This document shows, in pieces, positions 32,254 to 41,151 of a stretch of 64,000 nucleotides of DNA (within the stretch, counting starts at the first letter, position 1; each line of letters starts with the position of its first letter). Under the pieces are notes generated by a model. The model saw only the letters and a list, made by a program, of their open reading frames with translations, was not told where the DNA came from and did not search any database. The stretch comes from Clostridia bacterium (GTDB lineage: Bacteria > Bacillota > Clostridia > Oscillospirales > Acutalibacteraceae): positions 50,484-114,483 of the forward strand of contig JAFQEL010000007.1 in NCBI GenBank assembly GCA_017399065.1, read 5' to 3'. The position numbers were made by a program, and so were the translations under genes.

Positions 32254-33324
32254 TTGGATAAAAGACAGGCGCTTCTGCCAATCTGTACTGGTGCGTGGGG
32301 CAGATGTCACATTCAGGGAATAGCGGTTGATCTCAGAAAAGGATATATTTATTACTCCTTTACAACCAAGCTTATAAAGGCGACACTTGACGGAAAAGTT
32401 GTCGGTACTCTCGACGGCCTTGCAGGTCATCTCGGCTGTATTGCGTTTAACGAAAAAGACGGCTGTGTGTATGGTTCGCTGGAGTATAAAAACGATATAA
32501 TCGGCAGAGATATTCTGAATGTTATCGGCTGTGAGCGTACTTTTGATGATGCTTTTTATGTAGTCAGGTTTGACGTTGATAAAATAACCGCACCTGATAT
32601 GAGTGCGGATAGCGGCGATATTATGACTGCTGTTTGCCTGTATGAGGTTGAGCGCGATTACAAATGGAGCGGTGCAGACTGCGACGGACAGCCATTGAAT
32701 CACAAATACGGCTGCAGTGGTATTGACGGAATAACCTTCGGTCCGTTGCCGGGTCAAGGTTACGATGACGGTATATATCTGTATGTTGCCTACGGAGTTT
32801 ATGACGATGTTAAACGCAAGGACAACGATTATCAGATAATTCTGTGCTATGATATGGTGGACTGGGAAAAACGTTCGTTGCCGCTTTCGCAGAATAATAT
32901 GCACCGATCGGGATTTGAAAAGCCTTTGCACAAGTTTTTCGTGTATACGGGTAATACGGAATGGGGTGTGCAGAATCTTGAATACGACAGACAAACAAAC
33001 GCTCTTTTTATGGCCGTTTACGAAGGTCACAAAAAAGATTACCCGAATTATACGCTGTTTTGTGTTGATATGTCGGCTCAGCCCGGAGTAAAAGAACTTA
33101 ACGGAACAGGTGAAAAAGCAGAAACACTGGCTCTTGCCAAAAAAGGGCTATATGACAAAAAAACGGGAATATATGGCTGGCATTTTCCGCTTGGCAGTAC
33201 GGGCTTGTTTTCTTTCGGAAACGGCGAATGGCTTATCTGCAGACATTACCGGACAGACGAAGGTCAGTGCGGAGAAATTGGGCATTATAAATGGGACGAA
33301 AAAACACCGTTTGTAAAGATATAA
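32254..33324 (+). CDS. Conserved hypothetical protein, beta-propeller-like
   Basis: 356 residues, no signal peptide or membrane segment. Repeating short strands such as IAVDLRKGYIYYSFTTKLIK, LGCIAFNEKDGCVYGSLEY and LEYDRQTNALFMAVYEG suggest a propeller of four or more blades; GCSGIDGITFGPLPG and GIYGWHFPLGSTGLFSFGNG look conserved. TTG 32254 is preferred, with GAGGTGA (32240-32246) 7 bases upstream; the frame opens at 32209 without a ribosome site. Function unknown. Confidence 0.75.
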   Translation: MDKRQALLPICTGAWGRCHIQGIAVDLRKGYIYYSFTTKLIKATLDGKVVGTLDGLAGHLGCIAFNEKDGCVYGSLEYKNDIIGRDILNVIGCERTFDDAFYVVRFDVDKITAPDMSADSGDIMTAVCLYEVERDYKWSGADCDGQPLNHKYGCSGIDGITFGPLPGQGYDDGIYLYVAYGVYDDVKRKDNDYQIILCYDMVDWEKRSLPLSQNNMHRSGFEKPLHKFFVYTGNTEWGVQNLEYDRQTNALFMAVYEGHKKDYPNYTLFCVDMSAQPGVKELNGTGEKAETLALAKKGLYDKKTGIYGWHFPLGSTGLFSFGNGEWLICRHYRTDEGQCGEIGHYKWDEKTPFVKI

Positions 33325-33349
33325 TTCTGGAATTAAGGAGCGATTTAAA

Positions 33350-33928
33350 ACGAAAAAATTATTATACATTGATGCCTGCATCAGAGATGAGCAATCAAGA
33401 ACAAAAAGAATTGCAGCACCTGTAATTGAAGCGTTAAAGCAAAGATACGAAGTACAGACTTTGGTTATCAATGAGCTTGATCTGAGTATTGTCAGAAAAG
33501 AGCTTGTGACAAAGCGTACAAGCGGTGATATTGATATGCAGGTTATGAAGTGGGCAGAAAGTGTTCGCGATGCAGACCGAATCGTTATTGCCGCACCTTT
33601 CTGGGATATGTCTTTTCCTGCAGCTTTGAAGAACTTTTTTGAGCTGTGCTCGATTATGGATGTAACCTTCAAGACAGATGACAAAACCTGCTACGGCAAC
33701 TGTAAGGCAGAAAAACTGCTTTATATTACCAGCAGAGGTATGAATATCAGCACAGGTGATGCATTGGAGCAGGCTACTCCGTATCTTAAAGCTCTGTCAT
33801 GGCTTTGGGGTATAGGTCCTCTTCAGGTAATTTCGGTGCAGAATACGGATTATCTTCCTGCTTCGGAGATTGATAACAAAATCAATGAAGCAATTTCAAA
33901 CGGCCTGAAAATTGCAGAGGAGTTTTAA
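33350..33928 (+). CDS. Flavodoxin-fold NAD(P)H oxidoreductase (azoreductase-like), apparent ACG start
   Basis: 192 residues if started at 33350. KLLYIDACIRDEQSRTKRI is the usual first strand and FMN-phosphate loop of AzoR-type reductases; IVIAAPFWDMSFPAALKNFF is the second conserved block. AAGGAG (33335-33340) is 9 bases before an ACG codon where ATG is expected, and no ATG, GTG or TTG is in frame until TTG 33461, which would remove the cofactor loop. Either translation uses ACG weakly, the base is an error, or the gene is recently disabled. The fold binds FMN and reduces quinones or azo compounds. Confidence 0.72.
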   Translation, partial: TKKLLYIDACIRDEQSRTKRIAAPVIEALKQRYEVQTLVINELDLSIVRKELVTKRTSGDIDMQVMKWAESVRDADRIVIAAPFWDMSFPAALKNFFELCSIMDVTFKTDDKTCYGNCKAEKLLYITSRGMNISTGDALEQATPYLKALSWLWGIGPLQVISVQNTDYLPASEIDNKINEAISNGLKIAEEF

Positions 33929-33971
33929 AGCTTATTTAAAAATATTTATAAAAACTTACTGGAGGTTGTAA

Positions 33972-34319
33972 ATGAATCCGGCAACATATATACCGATAAT
34001 ACTTTTATGGATTATCATATTTATAATGCTCCGCAATAGAAAAAAAGCATTGATTATAAGAAAAATTATAGAGAAAAGAAAAACGGGAGGCAATATAGAA
34101 ATGAAAGAGCTCGCAAAGAGATTCATTGGTAAAGAATGTCTGATCAGCACATTAGATAACAATCACCAATATGAAGGCGTGATTAAAGAGATTGCTGACG
34201 GTGCAATTCTTGTAGAAAAAGCAGGGATGTCTGAAGTGATCAACCTTGATTTTGTTATTCGCATCAGAGAGTTTCCTAAAAACAAAAAAGGAAAGAAAAA
34301 ATCGGTAGTATTAGACTGA
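33972..34319 (+). CDS. Small membrane protein with an Sm-like C-terminal domain
   Basis: 115 residues. One N-terminal membrane helix (about 5-22) leads into a basic stretch and a compact beta-rich domain (about 43-105: FIGKECLISTLDNNHQYEGV and VINLDFVIRIREF) that reads like an Sm/LSm-type fold. The C-terminus is lysine-rich. An internal ATG (34101) would give a soluble form of the domain alone, with GGGAGG just upstream, so two products are possible. Function unknown. Confidence 0.7.
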   Translation: MNPATYIPIILLWIIIFIMLRNRKKALIIRKIIEKRKTGGNIEMKELAKRFIGKECLISTLDNNHQYEGVIKEIADGAILVEKAGMSEVINLDFVIRIREFPKNKKGKKKSVVLD

Positions 34320-34351
34320 ACGACAACTTAAACTTTATATATCAGCATTAA

Positions 34352-34391
34352 AAAACAACCTGACTTGTTTTACACAGATCAGGTTGTTTCG
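34352..34391. terminator. Bidirectional terminator
   Basis: AACAACCTGA and TCAGGTTGTT arms with A and T runs on either side, between convergent genes. Confidence 0.85.
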
Positions 34392-34399
34392 TTTTTTTG

Positions 34400-35353
34400 T
34401 TATTTCAGCGGTGCGTTTACTGCAAGCTCAAAGTCGGTGTCGTCTACTTTTCCGTCGCCGTTAAGGTCGGCGGCATCTTTATAAGCTGTGCCGATATCAT
34501 CTTCTGTGAGAAGGCCGCTTTCAAACATACCGACAAGGAATGCATCGTTTGCGTCCTTACTGCAGTTGCCGTCAACATCGCCCTTGACACTTACAGTAAG
34601 CGTATTGCTTGTGTTGTCGGTGTCAGTGACGATAACCTTACAACCCGTTGTAAGAAGTGAGTTTGCAGGTAACATGGTGCCGTTTGCAGTTGTGAATTTT
34701 GTTGCCAGAGAAGTGAAATTTTTCGCAATGGCATTATGCGTAAGGTTTGCATAGGTTGAAGCACCGAGCACATAACTGCCGGAAGCAGCTTTTATGCTGA
34801 GTTCTTCGTTAACACTTGGGTTAACTGCATCGGGCACAAAAATCTGCTTTGCAGCATAGATTTTGCCGCCGTTTGCTGTTGATTTGACGTTGTTAAGACC
34901 GTAGCCTACGCTTATATTGCCGACGAGTGTGGGCACACTGAGTGTAAGGTCGCCGCTGTAGAGTACTACATTTTCGCTGACCTTAAAGGTTACGCTTGCG
35001 AGCGTACCGCCGTCAGTCATAAGCTCTTCATCGATAACAGCGAAATAAACCTCGTTACCGGTATAAGCTTTATTGGATACAAAGTATTCACTTGCCGCTT
35101 CCCCGCTTTCAACGCTTATGGGTGTAAGTACGTCGGAATCGTAGCCGAGAATAAATTCACCGGCACAGTAGCCCCTGTTATTGTTGACCGACACGTTTAT
35201 CGTTACTTCGTCACCGGGACGGAGCTGACTTGCACTGTTGACCGTGAAAGCAGGTGCAGGTGCTGCAGCGTGAGTTGTGACGATTGCAGCTGCTGTAACG
35301 AGAGCTGCAATGCAGATAGCAACAAGAATTCTTCGTGATATTTTGGATTTCAT
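34400..35353 (-). CDS. Secreted cohesin-dockerin protein (scaffoldin/adaptor-like)
   Basis: 317 residues. The signal peptide (about 1-29) is followed by a cohesin domain (about 33-165: LRPGDEVTINVSVNNNRGYC, AGEFILGYDSDVL, GTLASVTFKVS), a spacer domain (about 170-255) and a C-terminal type I dockerin (about 257-317) with paired calcium loops, GDVDGNCSKDANDAF and ADLNGDGKVDDTDF. Cohesins bind dockerins of other proteins, so one protein with both can act as an adaptor in a cellulosome-like complex. No other dockerin protein is in the window. The first calcium loop has Cys and Lys where Gly and Val are usual. Confidence 0.82.
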   Translation of the reverse strand: MKSKISRRILVAICIAALVTAAAIVTTHAAAPAPAFTVNSASQLRPGDEVTINVSVNNNRGYCAGEFILGYDSDVLTPISVESGEAASEYFVSNKAYTGNEVYFAVIDEELMTDGGTLASVTFKVSENVVLYSGDLTLSVPTLVGNISVGYGLNNVKSTANGGKIYAAKQIFVPDAVNPSVNEELSIKAASGSYVLGASTYANLTHNAIAKNFTSLATKFTTANGTMLPANSLLTTGCKVIVTDTDNTSNTLTVSVKGDVDGNCSKDANDAFLVGMFESGLLTEDDIGTAYKDAADLNGDGKVDDTDFELAVNAPLK

Positions 35354-35389
35354 CTAATCAAATCCTTCCGATAGGATTATTGCTAAGAA

Positions 35390-36553
35390 TTAAAACATAT
35401 TGAAGAAAGCAAGGATAATCTTGTTGATAAGCACTCCGAAAACCTTGCTGAAGAAGTTAAGCTCGATTATATCGCTGTCCATTGCTTCCTCTGCAAGGAG
35501 AAGAACCTGTGAATCGTACTCTGTTTCACCTTCGTGGAGAGTGATGAGACGACCGCCGCGGTTGTAATCCTGACCGTAGGAGTTGAATGTGCAACCGGGT
35601 GTGTTAACGATGTCTACACCGTTAAGCTCAACTGTGAATGTATTTACGTGGTCGTGGCCGGAGAATACTGCAACTGTACCCTGCTCGACAAGAGCGTCAA
35701 ACTGACCGAAGTTTTCAACACCGGGGCAAGGGGGCTCAGTAAGCATACCGTCCTTTATAGCGGAGAAATCAGCAAATGTGAGGTCATATTCCTTACCGTT
35801 GCAGAACTTGCTGTCAAAGCTGATTGCAACCTCAGACTTTTCCTTATAGAATACGTCCATGATTTCGCCTACAATAATATGCTGGAATGCCATTGAGGGA
35901 ATAACATTACCGCCGTTGAGTGCTGTGTACAGCTTGTTGGTTGTCTTAAACCACTCGATCTGGTCGGGGTATACGCACTCGTAGCCGCCGTTACCGTTTT
36001 CATCTGTGTAGCCGCCTGTACCTGAATCAAACATATAGAGGTTGTAAGCAACCTTGAGGGGGTTTGAAGAGGACATGATGGGAAGATTGTGTGTAGCTAC
36101 ACCTGAGAGTGTAGGAACCTGATCGTATGCAAGGCAGTACTTGCCGCCGTGCTTCTGGTAGTAACCGAGGAGAATAGCGTTGTGGTTGATCTGCTCTTCT
36201 ACAGGTCCGTACTCTCTGTCGTGGTTACCGAAAACAAGAGTAAAGTAAGTTTCGTTTTCAACGAAAATCTCTACAATTTCAGCAACAGCCTGCTCCTGCT
36301 CGCCGTCACCGTCAACGGTGTTATCGCCGCCGAGAACAACGAGATCGGGCTCGTATTTTTTGATAGAGTGCTCGATAAACTGAAGCATCTCTTTGTGTGC
36401 AGGAAATTCGTCCTGGCAGTCTGTGATGTGGAGGATTTTGAACTCGCCGTCCTCGTCGAAGCGAAGGATCGGGAGATCAGACTCTGCAAATGCCATAACT
36501 GTGCATGAGAAGAGCATGACAACTGCAAGAACAAGTGATAAGGCTTTTTTCAT
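35390..36553 (-). CDS. Secreted calcineurin-like metallophosphoesterase
   Basis: 387 residues. Signal peptide 1-23, then a metallophosphoesterase domain with HITDCQDEF, VVLGGDNTVDGDG, VFGNHDREYG, FQHIIVGE and FSGHDHVNTF giving the two-metal centre, in the group of Dcr2-like purple phosphatases. The last about 25 residues are hydrophobic and end AFFNMF. It is probably cotranscribed with the cohesin-dockerin gene, 36 bases downstream. Extracellular phosphate release is inferred. Confidence 0.88.
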   Translation of the reverse strand: MKKALSLVLAVVMLFSCTVMAFAESDLPILRFDEDGEFKILHITDCQDEFPAHKEMLQFIEHSIKKYEPDLVVLGGDNTVDGDGEQEQAVAEIVEIFVENETYFTLVFGNHDREYGPVEEQINHNAILLGYYQKHGGKYCLAYDQVPTLSGVATHNLPIMSSSNPLKVAYNLYMFDSGTGGYTDENGNGGYECVYPDQIEWFKTTNKLYTALNGGNVIPSMAFQHIIVGEIMDVFYKEKSEVAISFDSKFCNGKEYDLTFADFSAIKDGMLTEPPCPGVENFGQFDALVEQGTVAVFSGHDHVNTFTVELNGVDIVNTPGCTFNSYGQDYNRGGRLITLHEGETEYDSQVLLLAEEAMDSDIIELNFFSKVFGVLINKIILAFFNMF

Positions 36554-36615
36554 TTGTATTTATCCTTTCTGATATGTATATTTGAAGTCTGATAAGACCT
36601 CACTTTATCCAAAAT

Positions 36616-36644
36616 ATTTTATCATAAATTGAGTTCAATTTCAA
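36616..36644 (-). promoter_or_regulatory. Promoter of the phosphoesterase-cohesin operon
   Basis: On the minus strand, TTGAAA (36639-36644), 17 bases, TAAAAT (36616-36621). Confidence 0.6.
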
Positions 36645-36721
36645 ATAAAATCAGCTCTGTATTTTGATGTTTGAGTAACAAAATTTCAAGTCCGTTTTTG
36701 TGCTATTTGTATACTGAATAA

Positions 36722-36750
36722 AAAAGCAAGGCACTGAACGCCTTGCTTTT
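36722..36750 (-). terminator. Terminator of the zinc-ribbon protein gene
   Basis: AAAAGCAAGGC (36722-36732) and GCCTTGCTTTT (36740-36750) with a 7-base loop. Confidence 0.85.
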
Positions 36751-36756
36751 GGAGCG

Positions 36757-37560
36757 TTATATCTGTAATGCTAAACTCTGTAATGCGTTGATAAGAGCTG
36801 TGCATTCGTCAAGCGTATCGGTGACGATTGTTATTTCAACAAGCTGATCTCCGACCAGTGCACAAAGCATACAATAAACCACGCTCTCTTCGTGGTCTGC
36901 ACAGGTTGCACTTACAAGATATTCTATACCGCCTACGGTAACGGAGTCGAATATATTCTTCATCTCTACCTCTTCACCGTATGCATCTGCGTACTGAGTT
37001 TCTAAAATCGGTATAAGTGAAGCGTGGTAATATGCGGCATATTCCTTGGGAGTTGTATATGTACCGTCACCTATAGCAACTGATATTTCGTCACCGTCTT
37101 CTGCAATAAAATAAATAACACATTCTGAATCTTCAATTGTGTATTCTTCGTACAGAGATTTATCAGCCTCTGTAAAGCCCTCGGGGCACTTTAACTGCAG
37201 ATTGAGCCAATCGTTTCTGTATACATCGCCTGTAAGCGTGCCGTGTGAAACTGTGTCGTCTGATTCGACAATAAAATCTTTGTCAGGGTATTTCGCATCT
37301 ATCTGCTTAAGGATTCCGGAGCCGCCTGCTGTTGCAAGAAAATTACCTATTAAAAATCCTATACCTAAAAAAACAATAAATGAAGCAACGGCACTGATTA
37401 CGATAATTGCCGTGATTTTTCCTTTTGTCATCTTTCTCTTTGGGGGTTGCGGCGGTATTTCAACGGGCTGTGCAGTGGGTTGAGCAACGGGCTGTTGAGC
37501 AGTGCAAACACATATTTCACCATCTTCAAGCTGCTTTCCGCATTTTGTACAGTACATCAT
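36757..37560 (-). CDS. Zinc-ribbon membrane protein of unknown function
   Basis: 267 residues. An N-terminal zinc ribbon (CTKCGKQLEDGEICVC, three or four Cys ligands), a Pro/Gln/Ala linker, one membrane helix (about 48-72) and an extracytoplasmic domain (about 85-267) rich in Asp, Glu and Tyr with NDWLNLQLKCPEGFTEADKS. This layout is common in Clostridia for proteins of unknown role. It is monocistronic with its own promoter and terminator. Confidence 0.78.
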   Translation of the reverse strand: MMYCTKCGKQLEDGEICVCTAQQPVAQPTAQPVEIPPQPPKRKMTKGKITAIIVISAVASFIVFLGIGFLIGNFLATAGGSGILKQIDAKYPDKDFIVESDDTVSHGTLTGDVYRNDWLNLQLKCPEGFTEADKSLYEEYTIEDSECVIYFIAEDGDEISVAIGDGTYTTPKEYAAYYHASLIPILETQYADAYGEEVEMKNIFDSVTVGGIEYLVSATCADHEESVVYCMLCALVGDQLVEITIVTDTLDECTALINALQSLALQI

Positions 37561-37595
37561 TTTTCTCCTTTTGATTTCTATTGCTTGTTAATAAT

Positions 37596-37624
37596 ATGTT
37601 AACAAATTGCCGATTTGTTGTCAA
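37596..37624 (-). promoter_or_regulatory. Promoter of the zinc-ribbon protein gene
   Basis: On the minus strand, TTGACA (37619-37624), 17 bases, TAACAT (37596-37601). Confidence 0.55.
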
Positions 37625-37653
37625 TAAAATTCTTGCTTTGATTTCTTTTTGCA

Positions 37654-37682
37654 TTGACCGATTGAATATAATGGTATAAAAT
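37654..37682 (+). promoter_or_regulatory. Promoter of the alpha/beta hydrolase gene
   Basis: TTGACC (37654-37659), 17 bases, TAAAAT (37677-37682). Confidence 0.6.
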
Positions 37683-37713
37683 ACCAATTATAGATATAAA
37701 GGGGGACTAAAAG

Positions 37714-38691
37714 ATGAAGCGTTTGAGTAAAGTTTTACTTGGCACAGGTGCTGCTGTGCTCGGTATTGCTGCCGTATCTCCTGCTATAGTGGGCGAGCTT
37801 CTTTGGCACGGCGTGCTTACAAAGAAGGGCAGTGATGCGCTCGGAAAATATTTTGCCGAGGATCCTGTTGAGCCTTCCGTGAAGCCTGATTTCGATATCT
37901 GCGAGGGTGCAGGGGAGTGGTTTGAGACTACGCCTCACGAAGACGTAATAACCCTCAATTCAATAGGTGATACACCTATGGCGGTGCTCTTCAGAAACGG
38001 CGACAGCCATAAGTGGGCGATTATCTGCCACGGCTATACTGCAGAGCCTTGCGTTATGGCACGCTATGCGAGAGAGTATTATAAAAAGGGATATAACCTT
38101 GTAATGCCCTATATGAGAGGTACGGTAAAGGGTGTCAAATCACCCAAGGGTGTAGTCGCTTATACAATGGGTTATCTCGATAAGCTTGACCTTGTTGCGT
38201 GGATTAATTATACGGTTGAGCTTGACCCCGAAGCTCAGATTGTCCTTCACGGCGAATCAATGGGTGCCGCAACGGTTATGATGTCTGTCGGTGAGCCGCT
38301 GCCTGATAACGTAAAGTGTGCGGTTGAAGATTGCGGCTACACAAGCGTATGGGATGAGTTTGCTCACAATATTGTTGATATGTTTCATTTGCCCGTATTT
38401 CCGTATCTCTATGCTTCGCAGATCAGTATAAAACGTCATATCGATCTTGATTTCAAGAAGGCTTCCTGTGTCGAAGCACTCAAAAAGTCAAAGACTCCGA
38501 TGCTGTTTATTCACGGCGAAGCCGATACCTTTGTTCCGTTTGAGATGGTTTACAAAAATTATGAAGCCTTTAACGGTGAGAAGGATATACTCACAATACC
38601 CGAAGCTGACCACGCGCTGTCTGTAAATACCGACCCCGTAACTTATTTTAACAAAGTATGGGAGTTTGTCGGTAAGTATATAGAAGAATAA
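37714..38691 (+). CDS. Alpha/beta hydrolase
   Basis: 325 residues. A hydrophobic N-terminus (about 8-32) suggests membrane association. The hydrolase core has WAIICHGYTAEP as the oxyanion region, the nucleophile elbow LHGESMGAATV (Ser), the acid in LFIHGEADTFVPF and His in EADHALSV. This group (YqkD/BEM46-like) is often annotated as esterase or peptidase without a known substrate. GGGGGA precedes the ATG; a strong terminator follows. Confidence 0.87.
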   Translation: MKRLSKVLLGTGAAVLGIAAVSPAIVGELLWHGVLTKKGSDALGKYFAEDPVEPSVKPDFDICEGAGEWFETTPHEDVITLNSIGDTPMAVLFRNGDSHKWAIICHGYTAEPCVMARYAREYYKKGYNLVMPYMRGTVKGVKSPKGVVAYTMGYLDKLDLVAWINYTVELDPEAQIVLHGESMGAATVMMSVGEPLPDNVKCAVEDCGYTSVWDEFAHNIVDMFHLPVFPYLYASQISIKRHIDLDFKKASCVEALKKSKTPMLFIHGEADTFVPFEMVYKNYEAFNGEKDILTIPEADHALSVNTDPVTYFNKVWEFVGKYIEE

Positions 38692-38698
38692 AAAATGA

Positions 38699-38734
38699 AA
38701 TCAGCCTTGCTCATTGAGCAAGGCTGATTTTTTT
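38699..38734 (+). terminator. Rho-independent terminator
   Basis: ATCAGCCTTGCTC and GAGCAAGGCTGAT around ATT, followed by seven T. Confidence 0.9.
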
Positions 38735-38751
38735 ATCAATTAAGTTTTTAA

Positions 38752-40956
38752 TCAGTTGTTGTTTCTGGGCTTTCTGTCACCGCGGCGGAAGTCCTTACGG
38801 GGTGCCGGACGGCGGGGAGCATCGGAGATTGTGTTTTCGGGAACCATACCCTCAATCTCGATGAGTGCATCTCTTCTGGAGAGGTTGAGTCTGCCCTGGT
38901 CATCGATTTCAAGTACCTTTACGATAACTTCGTCACCAACTGCAACAACATCTTCAACCTTTTCTGTACGCTTTACGTCAAGACGGCTGATGTGAACGAG
39001 ACCTTCCTTACCGGGAGCAATTTCAACGAATGCTCCGAAGTCCATAATACGTGTAACAACACCATTATAGAATGAGCCGGGCTCGGGATCGTTAGCGATT
39101 GTGTTAACCATAAGAAGTGCGCGCTCTGCATCGTCCATATCAAGTGCGCAGATGAAGATTGAACCGTCTTCCTCAACGTCAACCTTACAGTTGCACTCTG
39201 CACAGATTTTCTGGATAACCTTACCCTGCTTACCGATAACCTCGCTTATCTTCTCAACGGGAATCTTTGTTGTAAGCATTTTGGGAGCGTACTTGGAAAG
39301 CTCCTTGCGGGGCTCTGCGATACACTTGAGCATTACGTCGTCAAGGATTTCACAACGAGCTGTGTATGTCTTGTCAAGAGCCTCACGGATGATTGCGGGA
39401 GTAAGACCGTGTACCTTGAGGTCCATCTGGATTGCTGTGATACCCTTCTTGGAGCCCGCAACCTTAAAGTCCATATCGCCGAAGAAGTCCTCAAGACCCT
39501 GGATATCAACCATTGTCATAAAGCGGTCGCCCTCAGTGACAAGACCGCAGGAAATACCTGCTACGGGAGCCTTGATCGGAACACCTGCTGCCATAAGTGA
39601 AAGTGTTGAGCCGCATACGGAAGCCTGAGATGTGGAACCGTTTGAGGAGAGAACCTCGGAAACAAGACGGATGCAGTAGGGGAATTCCTCTACGCTGGGG
39701 ATAACGGGAACAAGAGCCTTTTCTGCAAGTGCACCGTGACCGATCTCACGTCTGCCGGGACCTCTGGAGGGCTTTGTTTCGCCGACAGAATATGCAGGGA
39801 AGTTGTAGTGGTGCATATATCTCTTTTCGGTTTCGTTGTCGATACCGTCGAGAAGCTGAACGTCGCTCATGGGACCGAGTGTTGTTACTGTGAGAACCTG
39901 AGTCTGGCCTCTTGTGAACATACCTGTACCGTGTGCTCTGTCGAGAAGGTCAACCTCTGCTGCGAGAGGGCGGATTTCGTTGATGCCTCTGCCGTCAACA
40001 CGCTTGCCGTCATCAAGAAGCCAGCGACGTACAACGTACTTCTGTGTCTTGTAAAGGCAATCGTCGATTTTTGCAATCTCTTCGGGATAAATCTCATCGA
40101 ACTTCTCGTGAACTGCATCGTATATGGGCTTGAGTCTTTCGTCACGGATACGCTTGTCGTCTGTGTCGAGAGCAATGCGGATATCTTCGATAGCGAAATC
40201 CTTGATTGCTTCGAACATCTCGGGAGCGGGATCGTTTGAGGGGAACTCAATCTTCTCTTTGCCGCACTCAGCCTTGATCGTGTTGATGAATTCAACGATC
40301 TTCTGGTTTTCTGCGTGAGCAAACATGATGCCGTCGTACATTTCGTCGTTTGTAACTTCGTTTGCAGCAGCTTCAATCATAGCAACGAGATTGGATGTGG
40401 AAGCGACTGTAACGTACATATCGCTCTTTTCCTTCTGCTCTGCTGTGGGGTTGATGATATACTCGCCGTCAACCATACCGACAACAACACCGGATACAGG
40501 GCCGTCCCACGGAATCTCGGAGATGGAGATAGCGATTGAAACACCGAGCATAGCTGTGATTTCGGGTGAACAGTCGGGGTCAACTGACATAACTGTTGCA
40601 ACAACGCCGACATCGTTTCTCATATCCTTGGGGAAGAGAGGACGGATAGGTCTGTCGATAACACGGGAAGCGAGAGTAGCCTTTTCGCTTGCTCTGCCTT
40701 CACGGCGCTGGAATGAACCGGGGATTCTGCCTACTGAGTAGAGCTTCTCCTCAAAGTCAACGGAGAGGGGGAAGAAGTCAACGCCTTCACGGGGCTTTGC
40801 AGCCATTGTAGCCGTACAAAGTACGTTTGTCTCACCGTAGCGGACAAGGCAGGCGCCGCCTGCAAGCTCAGCCATCTTGCCGATTTCGACAACAAAGGGG
40901 CGGCCTGCAATTTCTGTCTTGAAGGTTTTGAATGTGTCAAAAGTTCTTAAAGTCAT
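38752..40956 (-). CDS. pnp: Polyribonucleotide nucleotidyltransferase (PNPase)
   Basis: 734 residues. Two RNase PH domains (about 10-150 and 320-545; GMFTRGQTQVLTVTTLG begins the second), a KH domain (about 560-620, with VIGKQGKVIQKICAEC) and an S1 domain (about 630-700, with GVVTRIMDFGAFVEIAPGKE), ending in a basic Arg/Pro/Asn tail. It degrades RNA 3' to 5' with phosphate. It follows rpsO, the usual order in bacteria, and a very long hairpin precedes it that probably mediates processing and autocontrol. Confidence 0.97.
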   Translation of the reverse strand: MTLRTFDTFKTFKTEIAGRPFVVEIGKMAELAGGACLVRYGETNVLCTATMAAKPREGVDFFPLSVDFEEKLYSVGRIPGSFQRREGRASEKATLASRVIDRPIRPLFPKDMRNDVGVVATVMSVDPDCSPEITAMLGVSIAISISEIPWDGPVSGVVVGMVDGEYIINPTAEQKEKSDMYVTVASTSNLVAMIEAAANEVTNDEMYDGIMFAHAENQKIVEFINTIKAECGKEKIEFPSNDPAPEMFEAIKDFAIEDIRIALDTDDKRIRDERLKPIYDAVHEKFDEIYPEEIAKIDDCLYKTQKYVVRRWLLDDGKRVDGRGINEIRPLAAEVDLLDRAHGTGMFTRGQTQVLTVTTLGPMSDVQLLDGIDNETEKRYMHHYNFPAYSVGETKPSRGPGRREIGHGALAEKALVPVIPSVEEFPYCIRLVSEVLSSNGSTSQASVCGSTLSLMAAGVPIKAPVAGISCGLVTEGDRFMTMVDIQGLEDFFGDMDFKVAGSKKGITAIQMDLKVHGLTPAIIREALDKTYTARCEILDDVMLKCIAEPRKELSKYAPKMLTTKIPVEKISEVIGKQGKVIQKICAECNCKVDVEEDGSIFICALDMDDAERALLMVNTIANDPEPGSFYNGVVTRIMDFGAFVEIAPGKEGLVHISRLDVKRTEKVEDVVAVGDEVIVKVLEIDDQGRLNLSRRDALIEIEGMVPENTISDAPRRPAPRKDFRRGDRKPRNNN

Positions 40957-40997
40957 TTTGCTTTACCTCTTTCTTTCATAGTTTTAGTATTACCAAT

Positions 40998-41093
40998 CCG
41001 GAAAGCGCTCTGACTTTTAGCAATAAATAAAACATTCGAGCTTGTCCGCTCAAATCCTTTATTTACCGCTAAAGCCTGTCGGCAGCTTTCCGG
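40998..41093 (-). promoter_or_regulatory. Long stem-loop in the pnp leader
   Basis: CCGGAAAGC (40998-41006) pairs with GCTTTCCGG (41085-41093); further in, CTTTTAGCAATAAATAAA (41014-41031) pairs with TTTATTTACCGCTAAAG (41058-41074) with few mismatches; the tip contains GAGC/GCTC. The total is a near-continuous hairpin of about 96 nt between rpsO and pnp. In E. coli a comparable structure is cut by RNase III and used by PNPase for autoregulation; the same is inferred here. Confidence 0.75.
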
Positions 41094-41110
41094 TGCTTTT
41101 CAAAATTGCA

Positions 41111-41137
41111 GGGCGGCAACCGCGTGGGAAGCCGCCC
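41111..41137 (-). terminator. Hairpin after rpsO
   Basis: GGGCGGC and GCCGCCC arms around 13 bases. The T-run on the minus strand is weak, so partial read-through into pnp is likely. Confidence 0.6.
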
Positions 41138-41151
41138 TATTAGTGCTGAAA

